Source: an uncultured Myxococcales bacterium
GTDB taxonomy: Bacteria > Myxococcota > Myxococcia > Myxococcales > Myxococcaceae
Assembly: GCA_937980205.1 (NCBI GenBank)
Contig: CALJKW010000025.1
Span: 62,001-126,000, forward strand
Length of the DNA: 64,000 bases
Reading direction: 5' to 3'
The notes under the pieces were generated by a model. It had not been told where the DNA came from. It did no database searches and saw nothing but the letters and a program-made list of their open reading frames with translations. Below are positions 49,252 to 60,700 of the stretch, one piece after another. A program made the position numbers and the translations under genes. Within the stretch, counting starts at the first letter, position 1; each line of letters begins with the position of its first letter.

Positions 49252-49692
49252 GTGAGGCCGGCACGCGTTGCGCCCCGTTTGAGGGCCGAGCTGACGGAGG
49301 ACGTCACGGCGTTCATCGAGTCGGTGCGCACCGCGTTCCTGGCGACGGCGAGCGCCGACGGCCAGCCGTACGTGCAGCACCGCGGCGGGCCGCCAGGCTT
49401 CCTGCACGTGCTCGACGAGAGCACGGTGGCGTTCGCGGACCTGCGCGGGAATCGGCAGTACCTCAGCTTGAGCAACCTCGCCGAGAACCCGAAGGTCGCG
49501 CTCATCCTCATGGACTACGAGCACGGCCAGCGCGTGAAGCTCTGGGGCACCGCGAAGGTGAGCGAGGACCCGTCGCTCATCGCGATGCTCACGCCGAAGG
49601 GCGCCCGCGCCGATCAGGTGATTCTGGTGCACGTCACCGCGTGGGACGCGAACTGCCCTGCGCACATCCCCAGGCTCGTGCCGGTGGAGTGA
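49252..49692 (+). CDS. Pyridoxamine-5'-phosphate-oxidase-like flavin protein
   Basis: The product is 146 residues from a GTG, two bases after the AhpD-family stop. The split-barrel FMN-binding fold is read from SADGQPYVQHRGG and FADLRGNRQYLSLSNLAENPKVALILMDY. This subgroup is shorter than true PdxH (about 200 residues) and its members reduce or oxidise varied substrates. It is likely part of a small redox operon with the AhpD-family gene. Confidence 0.85.
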   Translation: MRPARVAPRLRAELTEDVTAFIESVRTAFLATASADGQPYVQHRGGPPGFLHVLDESTVAFADLRGNRQYLSLSNLAENPKVALILMDYEHGQRVKLWGTAKVSEDPSLIAMLTPKGARADQVILVHVTAWDANCPAHIPRLVPVE

Positions 49693-49695
49693 GCG

Positions 49696-50994
49696 TCAGA
49701 ACTTCCGGCGCAGCCTCGCGAACAGCCTGCCGATGAGCGTCCTGGGCAGCTCGGGCAGCGTGTCGCGCGTGAACGCGGAGTTCGCGAGCGGCGTCACGCC
49801 CTGCGCGGGCAGGTCGGGCTCGGTGCTCGGACCGGACGCGGGCAGCGCGACGGACGGGTGTGGCAGCCGCTGCGCCGCCGCAGGGTCGACGCCGCGCACA
49901 GACGCGGCAGACGTCGGCAGCTCGCGCTCGTCGGCGCGCACGGTCTTCTCCGTGCTGAGCGCGTGCAGCATTCGCCGCACCTGCTGCCGCGCATCGGCCG
50001 CCGAGCGCGGTCGCTTCTTCCAGTCCTTCGCGAGCAGCGACATCACCCACGCCTCGAGCGGAGCGGGGATGCCCTTCACCATGCCCGACAGCGCCGGCAC
50101 CGGGCTGTCGAGCTGCTTCTTCAGCATCGACCGGACGCTCGAGTCCTCGAACGGCTTGCGGCCGGCGAGCATCTGCCACGCGAGGACTCCGACGGCGTAC
50201 AGGTCGGTCCACGCGCCGAGCTCCTCGCCCCGGATGAGCTCGGGAGCCATGTACGCCGGCGTCCCCAGCAGCAGCTGTCGCGTCGTGTCGTCGCGCTCGT
50301 GCATCGTGCGCGACAGCCCGAAGTCGAGCACCTTCACGAACGTCGTGCCGTCCGGCTGCGAGACGAGGAAGAGGTTCGACGGCTTGAGGTCACGATGAAG
50401 GATGCCGGCGCCGTGCGCGGCGGCGAGCGACCCGAGAATGTCGTCGAGCAGCTGCAGCGCCTGGTACGGCGTCAGCTGGCCGGTCGCGCGCAGGTAGTCG
50501 TTGAGCGGCGTGCCGACGAGGTACTCCATGAGGAAGTAGCGGCGGCCGTCGGGCAGCTCTCCGAAGGAGAAGATGTCGATGATGCCGCGGTGGCCGATGG
50601 CGTTGACGACCTGCGCCTCGGTGATGAGCCGCTGCACCGCGGCCGGGTCCTTCGACAGCGAGCCGCGCAGCAGCTTCACCGCCACCTGCTTGCCGATGAG
50701 CGGCTGCCGCGCGCGGTAGACGACGCCCATGCCGCCCTGGCCGATGCGCTCCTCGACGACGTACTCGCCCAGCCGCGCGCCGATGAGCGGGTCGGAGCCG
50801 GTCACCGGTTCTTCGGCGAGCCCCTCGATGAGGTCGCGGCACGACTCGCACGACTGAAGGTGCTCGTTGATGCGCCGGCTGTCGAGCTCGCTCAGCCGCC
50901 CTTCGATCGCGTCGAGCAGCTCGGCTTCAGTGGGGCAGCCCGGCACGTCTCCCTCTTCGTGATTCGACGCGATGCTACCTTGGGGGTGTGGCAT
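49696..50994 (-). CDS. Zinc-finger Ser/Thr protein kinase
   Basis: The product is 432 residues from the ATG at 50994 (MPHPQGSIASN), overlapping the divergent start by 7 bp; a start six codons upstream is possible. Residues about 20-60 hold a zinc-finger of anti-sigma type (LLDAIEGRLSELDSRRINEHLQSCESCRDL) followed by a kinase core: GQGGMGVVYRAR, VAVKLL, ILHRDLKPSNLF, VLDFGLSR and GTPAYMAPEL. A Pro/Ser-rich tail ends in RLFARLRRKF and lacks a transmembrane helix. With the sigma factor on the other strand it forms a likely regulatory pair, in which the finger would bind the sigma factor. Confidence 0.9.
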   Translation of the reverse strand: MPHPQGSIASNHEEGDVPGCPTEAELLDAIEGRLSELDSRRINEHLQSCESCRDLIEGLAEEPVTGSDPLIGARLGEYVVEERIGQGGMGVVYRARQPLIGKQVAVKLLRGSLSKDPAAVQRLITEAQVVNAIGHRGIIDIFSFGELPDGRRYFLMEYLVGTPLNDYLRATGQLTPYQALQLLDDILGSLAAAHGAGILHRDLKPSNLFLVSQPDGTTFVKVLDFGLSRTMHERDDTTRQLLLGTPAYMAPELIRGEELGAWTDLYAVGVLAWQMLAGRKPFEDSSVRSMLKKQLDSPVPALSGMVKGIPAPLEAWVMSLLAKDWKKRPRSAADARQQVRRMLHALSTEKTVRADERELPTSAASVRGVDPAAAQRLPHPSVALPASGPSTEPDLPAQGVTPLANSAFTRDTLPELPRTLIGRLFARLRRKF

Positions 50995-51887
50995 CAGAAA
51001 GTGGCTCTCCACTGACTGCGGTGCTCTCGCGCGTCGCGCACCCGAAGGCGCTCTCGCTCGCGCAGGACGTCGGAGAAGGCTCGCTCGCCGCGCTCTACGC
51101 GCGCGGGGTCTCTGCGTGGCCCGACCTGGAGCTCGAGCCGGTCGCGTTCGTCCGCCAGCTCGGTCGCATGTTGAGACGCAGCGGGCTGCCGTACGCGCTG
51201 AGCTCGCTCAACGCCGCAGACCTCTTCCTCTGCGCCGCGTGCCTCGACGCCCAGCCGCGCGCGCTCGAGGCGTTCAGCAAGGGCGCGCTCGAGCGTGCGC
51301 TGCGTGCGGTGAAGCCCGCCGGACGCGACGAGGTGCGGCAGCTCGTGCTCGAGAAGCTGCTCTTGGGGCCGAAGCCGCGGCTGCTCGAGTACTCGGGGCA
51401 GGGCGCGCTGCTCGTGTGGCTCAGGCTCGTGGTGCGCCGCGCCGCGATGAACGCCGGCCGCGGCGCCCAGCGCGAGGCGCTGCTCGACGAGCCCGACGTG
51501 CAGCGCGCCGGAGCAGCGTCCGTCGCCGCCCTCATCGCCCAGAGCCCGGAGCTGCAGCTCGGCAAGCGCCTCGCGCAGGCCCAGGTCGTCGCCGCGCTGC
51601 GCGCCGCGCTGAAGCAGCTCGACGCGAAGGACCGCGACCTTCTGGTGCGATTTCACCTCGAGGGGAGCTCGCACGAGGAGATCGGCCGGCACGTCGGCGC
51701 GCCGCGCTCGACGGTCGCGTTCTGGCTCACGCGCGCGCGGCAGAAGCTGCTCGAGAGCACGAAGCGCCGGCTCGCCGAGTCGCTCGACCTGAGCGACGGC
51801 GAGCTCGACAGCCTCGTGCGCGCGATGGGCAGCCGGATGGACCTGTCGCTGCAGCTGGGCGGCAAGAGCAGCGGTCAGCCCGGGTAG
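50988..51887 (+). CDS. Sigma-70-family factor of the Myxococcales type
   Basis: The product is 299 residues from the GTG at 50988. Region 2-like sequence is SGLPYALSSLNAADLFLCAACL with ALLVWLRLVVRRAAMN. Region 4 is in ALKQLDAKDRDLLVRFHLEGSSHEEIGRHVGAPRSTVAFWLTRARQKLLES. This resembles the Myxococcales-specific sigma family (TIGR03001-like), which is larger than ECF factors. It would direct RNA polymerase to special promoters. Its start overlaps that of the divergent zinc-finger kinase, its likely partner. The 3' end overlaps the convergent hydrolase by 13 bp. Confidence 0.82.
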   Translation: MASESGSPLTAVLSRVAHPKALSLAQDVGEGSLAALYARGVSAWPDLELEPVAFVRQLGRMLRRSGLPYALSSLNAADLFLCAACLDAQPRALEAFSKGALERALRAVKPAGRDEVRQLVLEKLLLGPKPRLLEYSGQGALLVWLRLVVRRAAMNAGRGAQREALLDEPDVQRAGAASVAALIAQSPELQLGKRLAQAQVVAALRAALKQLDAKDRDLLVRFHLEGSSHEEIGRHVGAPRSTVAFWLTRARQKLLESTKRRLAESLDLSDGELDSLVRAMGSRMDLSLQLGGKSSGQPG

Positions 51888-52651
51888 CCGAAGCCGACGA
51901 CGTGGTCCATTGCGCGGCGCTTCTCGTGCACGCCCTGGCCTCCTTCGCCGCTGGTGTTGCCTTCGATGGTGGTGATGGTGCCGTCGGCGTTCACCGACTT
52001 CACGATGCCGACGTGGTCCGCGGTGCCGTCGCCGTTGAAGTCGAAGAGCACGAGGTCTCCCGGCTGCGGGTTGCTGCGGCCCTTCCACTGGCCGTTCTGG
52101 ATGAGGTGGTTCTTCAAGCTCTCGCAGTTGTACTGGTCGAGCGGAATGCCGGCCTGCGAGAAGACCCACGAGACGAAGTCGGCGCAGTACTTCTCGCGGC
52201 CGCGGCCGAAGTAGTTGGGGTACTTCAGGACGTCGCCGCCGTTGTCGCCGGTCTCGAGCGTGCCGACCTCTCCCTGCGCGAGCTCGAGGATGCGCTGGCG
52301 CTGCTCGGCCTCGCTGCCCGAGACGACCGGAGGCCGCGGCGTCGGGTCGAGCGACACCGGAGGCCTCGGCGCCGGCGTGAAGTCGTCTTCCTGTCTCAGC
52401 GCGCCGCGCGTCTGCGGCCCCACGACTCCGTCGACGTCGAGCCCGCGCGCGCGCTGGTACGCGCGGACGGCGGCCTCGGTCTGCGGGCCGAACTTGCCGT
52501 CGATGGGACCCGGGTCGAAGCCCGCTTCGGCGAGCTCGCGCTGCAGCTGCCGGACGTCGTCGCCGGACATCGGCTGCCGCAGCGTGCGCGGCTCGCGAAG
52601 GGTGGGAAGGGAGGTGCGGACGCGGACGGACGGGGAAGGATCGATTCGCAT
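51875..52651 (-). CDS. Peptidoglycan-binding CHAP/NlpC-like amidase
   Basis: The product is 258 residues from the ATG at 52651. Residues about 29-86 are a PG_binding_1 domain (DDVRQLQRELAEAGFDPG, GKFGPQTEAAVRAYQ). After a proline-rich linker there is a CHAP-type amidase with C156 in EKYCADFVSWVF, H213 in ADHVGIVKSV and a PGDLVLFD loop. It is probably exported, but no signal peptide is seen. It resembles the NlpC/P60-like lipoprotein at 40764, so two related hydrolases occur in the window. The open frame extends far upstream of the ATG. Confidence 0.85.
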   Translation of the reverse strand: MRIDPSPSVRVRTSLPTLREPRTLRQPMSGDDVRQLQRELAEAGFDPGPIDGKFGPQTEAAVRAYQRARGLDVDGVVGPQTRGALRQEDDFTPAPRPPVSLDPTPRPPVVSGSEAEQRQRILELAQGEVGTLETGDNGGDVLKYPNYFGRGREKYCADFVSWVFSQAGIPLDQYNCESLKNHLIQNGQWKGRSNPQPGDLVLFDFNGDGTADHVGIVKSVNADGTITTIEGNTSGEGGQGVHEKRRAMDHVVGFGYPG

Positions 52652-52710
52652 GCTGCCGAGGACCCAGCCCGGATTTTCCCTTCCAATTCCGCGAGATGTG
52701 GGACGAGCGG

Positions 52711-53820
52711 CTACAGGCCGTCGAGCAGCCGCATCTTGTCCTTCAGCCGCAGCACGCGCTTGCACGCGGCGTTGAGCTTCTCCATCGCCGCCGGGTCGGA
52801 CTCGGCCTTCTTTGCGAGCACACCGATGTAATCGAGGCCCTTGTCCCAGTCGGGCGGAGCCGTAGTGAGCAGCAAGTCGTTGCCCGCCATGAACGACTCG
52901 ACGAGCACGTCCTCGCTGGTGCCGCCGATGGCGTCGGCGAGCAGCTTGATGGAGATGTCGTCCGTCACCGCGATCCATTCTTTCTCGTGCGTCTTCTCGA
53001 CGAGCGAGGCGGTGACGATGGCCGGCTTCGCCCCGTGCGCGGAGTACACGACGTTCGCGAGCATCACGCCGCCGAGCACCTCGTGAGCGCGCTCGAAGAC
53101 GGAGATCTGCTTCGCGACCTCGGCCGGCTTCCAGTCGGCGGTGACGAGCGCGTGGTCCGAGTCGCCGGAGAGCGAGCCGTAGCCGGGGTAGTGCTTGCCG
53201 ATGGGGACGACCCCTGCCTCGAGCAGGCCGCGCGCGTAGGCGGTGGCCTTGGCGACGACGACGTCGGGGTCTCCGCTGAAGCTGCGGCGGTTGTCGGCCA
53301 TGTGCCCCGACTCGGCGACGTCGAACACGGGCGCGAGGTTCAGGTTCAGCCCGATGGAGCGCATCGCCTCGCCGACGGTGCGCCCCCACTTCATCACCGC
53401 GGCGTCGTCCATCTCGGCCATCTCGCGCGCGGTCGGCAGCTCGCGCAGCGACTTGAGCGACTTGAGACGGTTCGTCGGCCCGCCCTCCATGTCGACCGCG
53501 AAGAACGGAGGCACCTTCGCGCGCTGCAGCGAGCTCGAGATGCGCTGCTTCGCGGCGGCGATGTTGCGCAGCGAGTTGCCGACGAAGAGCACTCCGCCGA
53601 CCTCGACGGGCGTCGACTTGCCGATCTGCGGATACGCGAGCACGAGCTGCGCGGCGCGCTCACGGACGGACAGCGAATCGAAGACGCGCTGCACGCGCTC
53701 TTCGTCGACCTTGCGGGAGAGCGGCTTGCGCGCGGTCGGCTTCGAGACGAACGGCGCGACGGCATCAGCGGCGCCGGCATCGGTGGTCTGGGAGAGGAGA
53801 ACGAGGACGAGGAGCGTCAC
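52711..53820 (-). CDS. nagZ: Glycoside hydrolase family 3, beta-N-acetylglucosaminidase-like
   Basis: The product is 369 residues from the GTG at 53820. The N-terminus VTLLVLVLLSQTTDAGA is a signal peptide. The GH3 barrel has LNLAPVFDVAESGHM, GVVPIGKHYPGYG with SGDSDHAL, and later TDDISIKLLA. The KHFPGHG and D/H-loop typical of NagZ appear here as KHYPGYG and SDH. It would cleave beta-linked N-acetylhexosamine from muropeptides. In contrast to cytoplasmic NagZ it seems exported. The gene symbol is assigned by family only. Confidence 0.82.
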   Translation of the reverse strand: MTLLVLVLLSQTTDAGAADAVAPFVSKPTARKPLSRKVDEERVQRVFDSLSVRERAAQLVLAYPQIGKSTPVEVGGVLFVGNSLRNIAAAKQRISSSLQRAKVPPFFAVDMEGGPTNRLKSLKSLRELPTAREMAEMDDAAVMKWGRTVGEAMRSIGLNLNLAPVFDVAESGHMADNRRSFSGDPDVVVAKATAYARGLLEAGVVPIGKHYPGYGSLSGDSDHALVTADWKPAEVAKQISVFERAHEVLGGVMLANVVYSAHGAKPAIVTASLVEKTHEKEWIAVTDDISIKLLADAIGGTSEDVLVESFMAGNDLLLTTAPPDWDKGLDYIGVLAKKAESDPAAMEKLNAACKRVLRLKDKMRLLDGL

Positions 53821-53856
53821 GAACGGCGGCGCAGCATGCCCTATAACGGCCGAATC

Positions 53857-54348
53857 ATGCTCGCCCTCGTGCTCGCCGCGTCGCTCGCGACCTCGACCGA
53901 GGACTACAACGCGACCCGCCAGACCGGGAACAACATCGGCCTCGGCGTCCTCGGCGCCTGGGCGCTCGCCTCGACCGTCACCGGCTCCATCGGCCTGGCG
54001 ACCACCAACGACCCGACCTGGCAGGGGGCCCACATCGCGAACATCGCGTGGGGCGTCATCAACATCGGCTTCGCGGTCGTCGGCCTGTACCTGGGGCTGC
54101 GCCCTGGAGCGACCCGCGAAGACCGCGCCGGCGCCCTCGCCGACGGGCAGAACACGCAGTTCACCTACTCTTGGAACGCCGCGCTCGACGTCGGGTACAT
54201 CGCTGCCTCGGCGCTCGCGTTCACCGGCTTCAAGGACTCACGCATTCACGGCTTCGCGGCAGGTTCGATGGTGCAGGCGTTGTGGCTGCTCGCCTTCGAC
54301 TCGGTGATGGCGCTGTTTCACATGATCAACAACGAGCGTCTGAGGTAG
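53857..54348 (+). CDS. Four-helix membrane protein, unknown
   Basis: The product is 163 residues from the ATG at 53857; an ATG seven codons upstream (53836) is possible. The sequence is almost all hydrophobic helices with short loops (GLGVLGAWALASTVTGSIGLA, VINIGFAVVGLYLGL, VGYIAASALAFTGF, MVQALWLLAFDSVMALFHM). It is likely an inner-membrane protein. No family is assigned. It diverges from the GH3 gene. Confidence 0.65.
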   Translation: MLALVLAASLATSTEDYNATRQTGNNIGLGVLGAWALASTVTGSIGLATTNDPTWQGAHIANIAWGVINIGFAVVGLYLGLRPGATREDRAGALADGQNTQFTYSWNAALDVGYIAASALAFTGFKDSRIHGFAAGSMVQALWLLAFDSVMALFHMINNERLR

Positions 54349-54387
54349 CGGTGGCTCCTCGGAGTCGACGCCATCAGCGCCCGGACC

Positions 54388-54422
54388 CATTCGACTTCGC
54401 CACGGTCCGCTCAGGGTGCACG
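54388..54422. repeat. REP-like element, single diverged copy
   Basis: It begins CATTCGACTTCGCCAC and reads CCGCTCAGGGTGCACGG. It lies between convergent genes and is a diverged relative of the copies at 26934 and 57070. Confidence 0.6.
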
Positions 54423-54428
54423 GCTTCG

Positions 54429-57059
<2,631 letters not shown>

Positions 57060-57069
57060 TCGAAGCTCC

Positions 57070-57174
57070 GTTCACACTGAGCGGAGGCGCCGCAGGCGCC
57101 GCAGTCGAAGTGGGCTCGCATCGCCTGTCCGGGCGCCCTTCGACTCCGCCTTCGGCTCCGCTCAGGGTGAACGG
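57070..57174. repeat. REP-like palindromic element, two facing copies
   Basis: The left copy (57070-57110) begins GTTCACACTGAGCGGAGG and ends GCAGTCGAAG. The right copy (57138-57174) begins CTTCGACTCCGCCTTCGG and ends CTCAGGGTGAACGG. It sits in the 121-bp gap between the two Hsp70 genes, so the operon transcript would fold here. Confidence 0.8.
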
Positions 57175-57180
57175 TGGCGA

Positions 57181-58962
57181 TCACGCGTCCTTCTGCCTCA
57201 CGTTGAGCTCGAGCTTCCACTTCCCGCCGCCGCCCTTCTCCAGGCACCTCAGCTCCAGCGAGCCGAGCTCGGTCACCGCCGCCTGCAGGTTCACCGGCAC
57301 CAGCTGCCCGGCCTGCCGGCCCTCGAGCGTGGTCTCGATGGGCGCGACCTCTTCGAGCTCATCGGGGTCCTCGAGCATCGTGCCGACCTTGTCCTCGCGC
57401 CGCACCGACGAGGCGAAGAAGCGGAAGCGCGTCGGCTCGCCGACGACCAACCCGAACTGCTGCGGAGGAACGTCGGCCTGCGTGCCCTCCTCCATGCCGA
57501 ACGGCGCCACGCACAGCGCCTTCACCGGAGGCTCCATGCCCGGCACCGCCGGCATCGCCGACTCGACGCCGACGTAATACGCGCGCGCCGTGCCGCCGCG
57601 GATGCGGATGCCGTGTCCCTGGCGGACCCAGCCGTAGTACGCGGCGCCGCGCGCGACGGCGAGGTCGAGGTCGGCGCCGGGCAGCTCCTTCGGCTTCTCG
57701 CCCATCCACGCGCCGAGCACGTCGAGCACGCGGTCTTTGAGCGCCGACGCCTTGAAGACGCCGCCGTTGAACAGCACCGCCGTCGGCCGCACGAACGACT
57801 CGCCGTTCTTCGCGAGCGCCGCCTGGCGCGTGAGGAACGCGGCGAGGTGCTTCGTGACCGCCGGGTCCGCCGCGTACGGCAGCGCCATCTGCGCGAGGCC
57901 GGTGCGGCGCGCAGTGGCCGGCAGCTCGTCGACGCGCGTCTTCGGGAAGAAGCCGTCGGTGAGCAGCTTCGTGAGCTCCGCGCGCTCGAGCGTCGTCTTC
58001 AGCGTGCCGCCCATCAGCGACGAGCCGCGGCTCGCGACCGTGATGGGCGCGGAGTCGAGCTTCGCGTCGGCGAACAACAGCTCCTTCGCCGAGCGGCAGG
58101 CGTAGGTGAGCCCGTTCATCTGCCAGGCGTCGAGCTTCTTGCCGAGCTTCTGCGCCGCGGCGTGCGCGAGCGCGAGGTCCATGTTGTCGCCGCCGAGGAG
58201 GATGTGGTCTCCGACGGCGAGGCGCTCGAGGTACAGCTCTCCGCCCTTCTCACCGACGGAGATGAGCGAGAAGTCGCTCGTGCCGCCGCCGACGTCGACG
58301 ACGAGGATGACCTCTGAAGGCTTCACCAGCTTGCGCCAGTTGTCGCCCTGCGCCTCGATCCACGCGTAGAGCGCGGCCTGCGGCTCTTCGAGCAGCGTGA
58401 CGTCTCCCAGGCCCGCCTTCTTCGCGGCCTCGAGCGTGAGGTCGCGCGCGGCGGCGTCGAACGACGCGGGCACCGTGACGATGACGCTCTGGTTCTCGAG
58501 CGGGTCCTTCTTGAACGCGTGGTCCCACGCGTCGCGCAGGTGCTCGAGGTAGCGCGCGCTCGCGTCGAGCGGGCTGATGCGCTGCACCTCTTCGGGCGCT
58601 TGCCAGGGAAGAATCGCGGCGCGGCGGTCGACGCCCGGGTGACAGAGCCACGACTTCGCCGAGCTGACGAGCCGCGTGGGCACCTTCGCGCCGTGCGAGC
58701 GCGCGAGCTCGCCGGTGATGTCGCGGGCCTTCTTGTCCCACGGCAGCGCGAGCGCCCCGTCGGGGAACTCGTTCGCGTTCGGGAGGTAGAGGAACGACGG
58801 GAGCAGCTGCTTCGGCTCGACGGTGCCGGGCGCGGTGAGCTGCGGCACCGGCAGCATCGGCTGTCCCGCGCCGCGCGCCTTCGCCTCGCCGAGCGCGAAG
58901 TACGACAGCGCGCTGTGCGTGGTGCCGAGGTCGATGCCCAGCGCGTATTTCGCGGAGCTCAC
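57181..58962 (-). CDS. Hsp70-family protein
   Basis: The product is 593 residues from a GTG overlapping the DUF2760 stop. The N-terminus is YALGIDLGTTHSALSYFALG. The phosphate-2 loop is VILVVDVGGGTSDFSLIS and VLFNGGVFKASALKD follows. The C-terminal substrate-binding part is truncated relative to DnaK and ends in a charged basic tail. It shows clear similarity to the downstream 876-residue protein (for example SSAKSWLCHPGVDR in both), so the two probably arose by duplication. Confidence 0.88.
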   Translation of the reverse strand: MSSAKYALGIDLGTTHSALSYFALGEAKARGAGQPMLPVPQLTAPGTVEPKQLLPSFLYLPNANEFPDGALALPWDKKARDITGELARSHGAKVPTRLVSSAKSWLCHPGVDRRAAILPWQAPEEVQRISPLDASARYLEHLRDAWDHAFKKDPLENQSVIVTVPASFDAAARDLTLEAAKKAGLGDVTLLEEPQAALYAWIEAQGDNWRKLVKPSEVILVVDVGGGTSDFSLISVGEKGGELYLERLAVGDHILLGGDNMDLALAHAAAQKLGKKLDAWQMNGLTYACRSAKELLFADAKLDSAPITVASRGSSLMGGTLKTTLERAELTKLLTDGFFPKTRVDELPATARRTGLAQMALPYAADPAVTKHLAAFLTRQAALAKNGESFVRPTAVLFNGGVFKASALKDRVLDVLGAWMGEKPKELPGADLDLAVARGAAYYGWVRQGHGIRIRGGTARAYYVGVESAMPAVPGMEPPVKALCVAPFGMEEGTQADVPPQQFGLVVGEPTRFRFFASSVRREDKVGTMLEDPDELEEVAPIETTLEGRQAGQLVPVNLQAAVTELGSLELRCLEKGGGGKWKLELNVRQKDA

Positions 58963-59504
58963 GGCAGTTCCACTTCGGCAGGAGCGAGAATCTTCGGGTC
59001 CATCGCCGACGGAGGCGGCGGCAGCTTCACGTCCTTCGCCGCCCAGCCGTGGTGCTTCAGCGCGCCCTTGAACGGGGGATTGCCGGCGACGTTGCCGGTG
59101 AGGCGGATGCGGCTCGCGTCGAAGCCGGCGGGCACGTCGACCGAGTCACCTTCCTGCTGCGGCAGCACAGGCTCGATGTTCAGGTACTGCTTCACGACCT
59201 TGCGGCAGCCCTCGTGCACGACGCGGGAGGCGGCGCCGACCTGCTCGTCGGAGTAGCCCGCGATGTCCTCCTGCAGGAAGTCGACGAAGCGGCCCTCGCG
59301 CTGCAGCATGCCGAGGAGAAAGAGGCCCGACGCGTGGATCTCGGCGGCCGGCCTCTCGACGGGCTTGGGAGCCTCGAGCTTCTGCTGCGGCTCGGCCTCG
59401 GGCAGCGCCGGCGCCGGTGCCTTCCGCGCGCGGAAGATGACGGCTGCGATGATGAAGCCGGCCACGAAGGCGCCCGCCGCGTAGAGATAGAGGGTCTCAG
59501 GCAT
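58959..59504 (-). CDS. DUF2760 protein
   Basis: The product is 181 residues. An N-terminal hydrophobic anchor (LYLYAAGAFVAGFIIAAVIF) and a Pro/Ala/Glu linker precede the DUF2760 domain, with LGMLQREGRFVDFLQEDIAGYSDEQVGAASRVVH. DUF2760 genes are often seen beside Hsp70-like genes, as here. It starts the three-gene operon and could place the Hsp70 pair at the membrane. The stop overlaps the next start by 4 bp. Confidence 0.85.
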   Translation of the reverse strand: MPETLYLYAAGAFVAGFIIAAVIFRARKAPAPALPEAEPQQKLEAPKPVERPAAEIHASGLFLLGMLQREGRFVDFLQEDIAGYSDEQVGAASRVVHEGCRKVVKQYLNIEPVLPQQEGDSVDVPAGFDASRIRLTGNVAGNPPFKGALKHHGWAAKDVKLPPPPSAMDPKILAPAEVELP

Positions 59505-59537
59505 GCGGCCGCGGATAACAACCCGAGTTGGGAAAAT

Positions 59538-60095
59538 CTACGATCGAAGCGGCAGCAGCACCGACAAGCCGACGCCGAGCATCAGCGCGTGCTGCAGGCC
59601 TGCCGGCTCGACGTAGGCCGTGTCGATCAGCGAGACCGTGAGCGAGACCGCCTGGCGGAGCGTCACGCGCGCGGCGGCTCCGACGTCGAACGCAGGCCGC
59701 GCGAGCGCCACGCCGAGGCCGGTGATGGCGACGACGTCGAAGTGGACGATGGCGTCTTCGATGGCGGCCTTGCCGTAGATCGGCGCCCACTCCACGTCCG
59801 CCATCGCGAGCCAGGCGTTGAGCGGGCGCTGCACGGAGCCGAGCTCGCGGCGCGCCACGGCCAGGTCGTCGGTGGGGATGGCGGCGAAGCCCCCGCCGCG
59901 CAGCGCGACGGCGAACGTCTCGGTCACGTGGAACGCCGCGCGCAGCGTTCCACCGAGGCGCGTGAAGAAGGCGTCGTTGACGGAGACCGCGATGGATGGC
60001 GCCAGCTCGAGGCGGCCCGCGCGGTGCGTGACGCGCTCTTGCAGCGACGCGCCGCTGTCGGCTGCGAGCAGCAGGTTGAGCAGGAGCGCGCTCAC
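59538..60095 (-). CDS. Outer-membrane beta-barrel-domain-like protein
   Basis: The product is 185 residues from a GTG at 60095. A short hydrophobic start (SALLLNLLLAADSG) is followed by alternating hydrophobic/polar strands: RLELAPSIAVSVNDAFFTRLGG, TLRAAFHVTETFAVALRGGG and HALMLGVGLSVLLP. This resembles the OMP_myx-type outer-membrane beta-barrel domain of myxobacterial proteins. The role is unknown. It lies 33 bp upstream of the DUF2760 operon on the same strand. Confidence 0.65.
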   Translation of the reverse strand: MSALLLNLLLAADSGASLQERVTHRAGRLELAPSIAVSVNDAFFTRLGGTLRAAFHVTETFAVALRGGGFAAIPTDDLAVARRELGSVQRPLNAWLAMADVEWAPIYGKAAIEDAIVHFDVVAITGLGVALARPAFDVGAAARVTLRQAVSLTVSLIDTAYVEPAGLQHALMLGVGLSVLLPLRS

Positions 60096-60367
60096 GCCGC
60101 GGATTGTCGCTCATCTGCCTGGTGGCTGCTTGCACGGGTCTGCTTCCCGCTGACGTCCTCGGAGATGGGACGACCGCGCAGAGGCGTCGGCGCCGGTTCT
60201 CTTTGACGACTGCGTGTGGCGCCGCGGTCCGGAACACAACCAGGGAGCTCAGCGGCTCTTTTTCTCTGACCGTCCGTCTGCCGAGTCGCGGGCCCGAAGC
60301 TGCAGCGCAATGCAGTCGCGTGAAGGACTTGCGTGCGCGGCCGACCACAGCACAGTGCCATGGGAAT

Positions 60368-60700
60368 ATGGAATCGAGTAAGCGCCTATTTTTCGTATGT
60401 GCGGTCTTCGTCCTACCGGCAACCGTCCCAGGTATCGCGTGCGTACGTTCATCGGCTGCTCCGGAAGTTCTGATGAACGAAGACCACGCTGTGCTGCGCC
60501 AGACCTTTGACGGTGGGCGCTGCGGAGCCTTGTTGTCGCCACGCGACGGCGGGTGCTTGGCACAGTATGGAGTGACCATGACGGCTCGCGATGGCCTAGT
60601 GCTCGAAGTTTCTGACTACGTTGAACTGGTCTCCTGCGATTCAGCGCGCGTCATTTGTGGCCAGAAGGTGGACTGCACCTGTGTCGTACGCCCGGAGTGA
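60368..60700 (+). CDS. Cys-rich lipoprotein-like protein, possible immunity protein
   Basis: The product is 110 residues. The signal MESSKRLFFVCAVFVLPATVPGIAC ends in a lipobox-like IAC. The mature part has five cysteines, including the C-terminal CDSARVICGQKVDCTC. It shares this C-terminal pattern with the protein at 61273 (VKCGEEVVVCGATVVCDC), with the same Cys spacing. The two are therefore paralogues on either side of an Rhs toxin tip and could be its periplasmic immunity proteins. GC content is lower than in the neighbours. The 272-bp gap on the left holds nothing recognised. Confidence 0.6.
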   Translation: MESSKRLFFVCAVFVLPATVPGIACVRSSAAPEVLMNEDHAVLRQTFDGGRCGALLSPRDGGCLAQYGVTMTARDGLVLEVSDYVELVSCDSARVICGQKVDCTCVVRPE

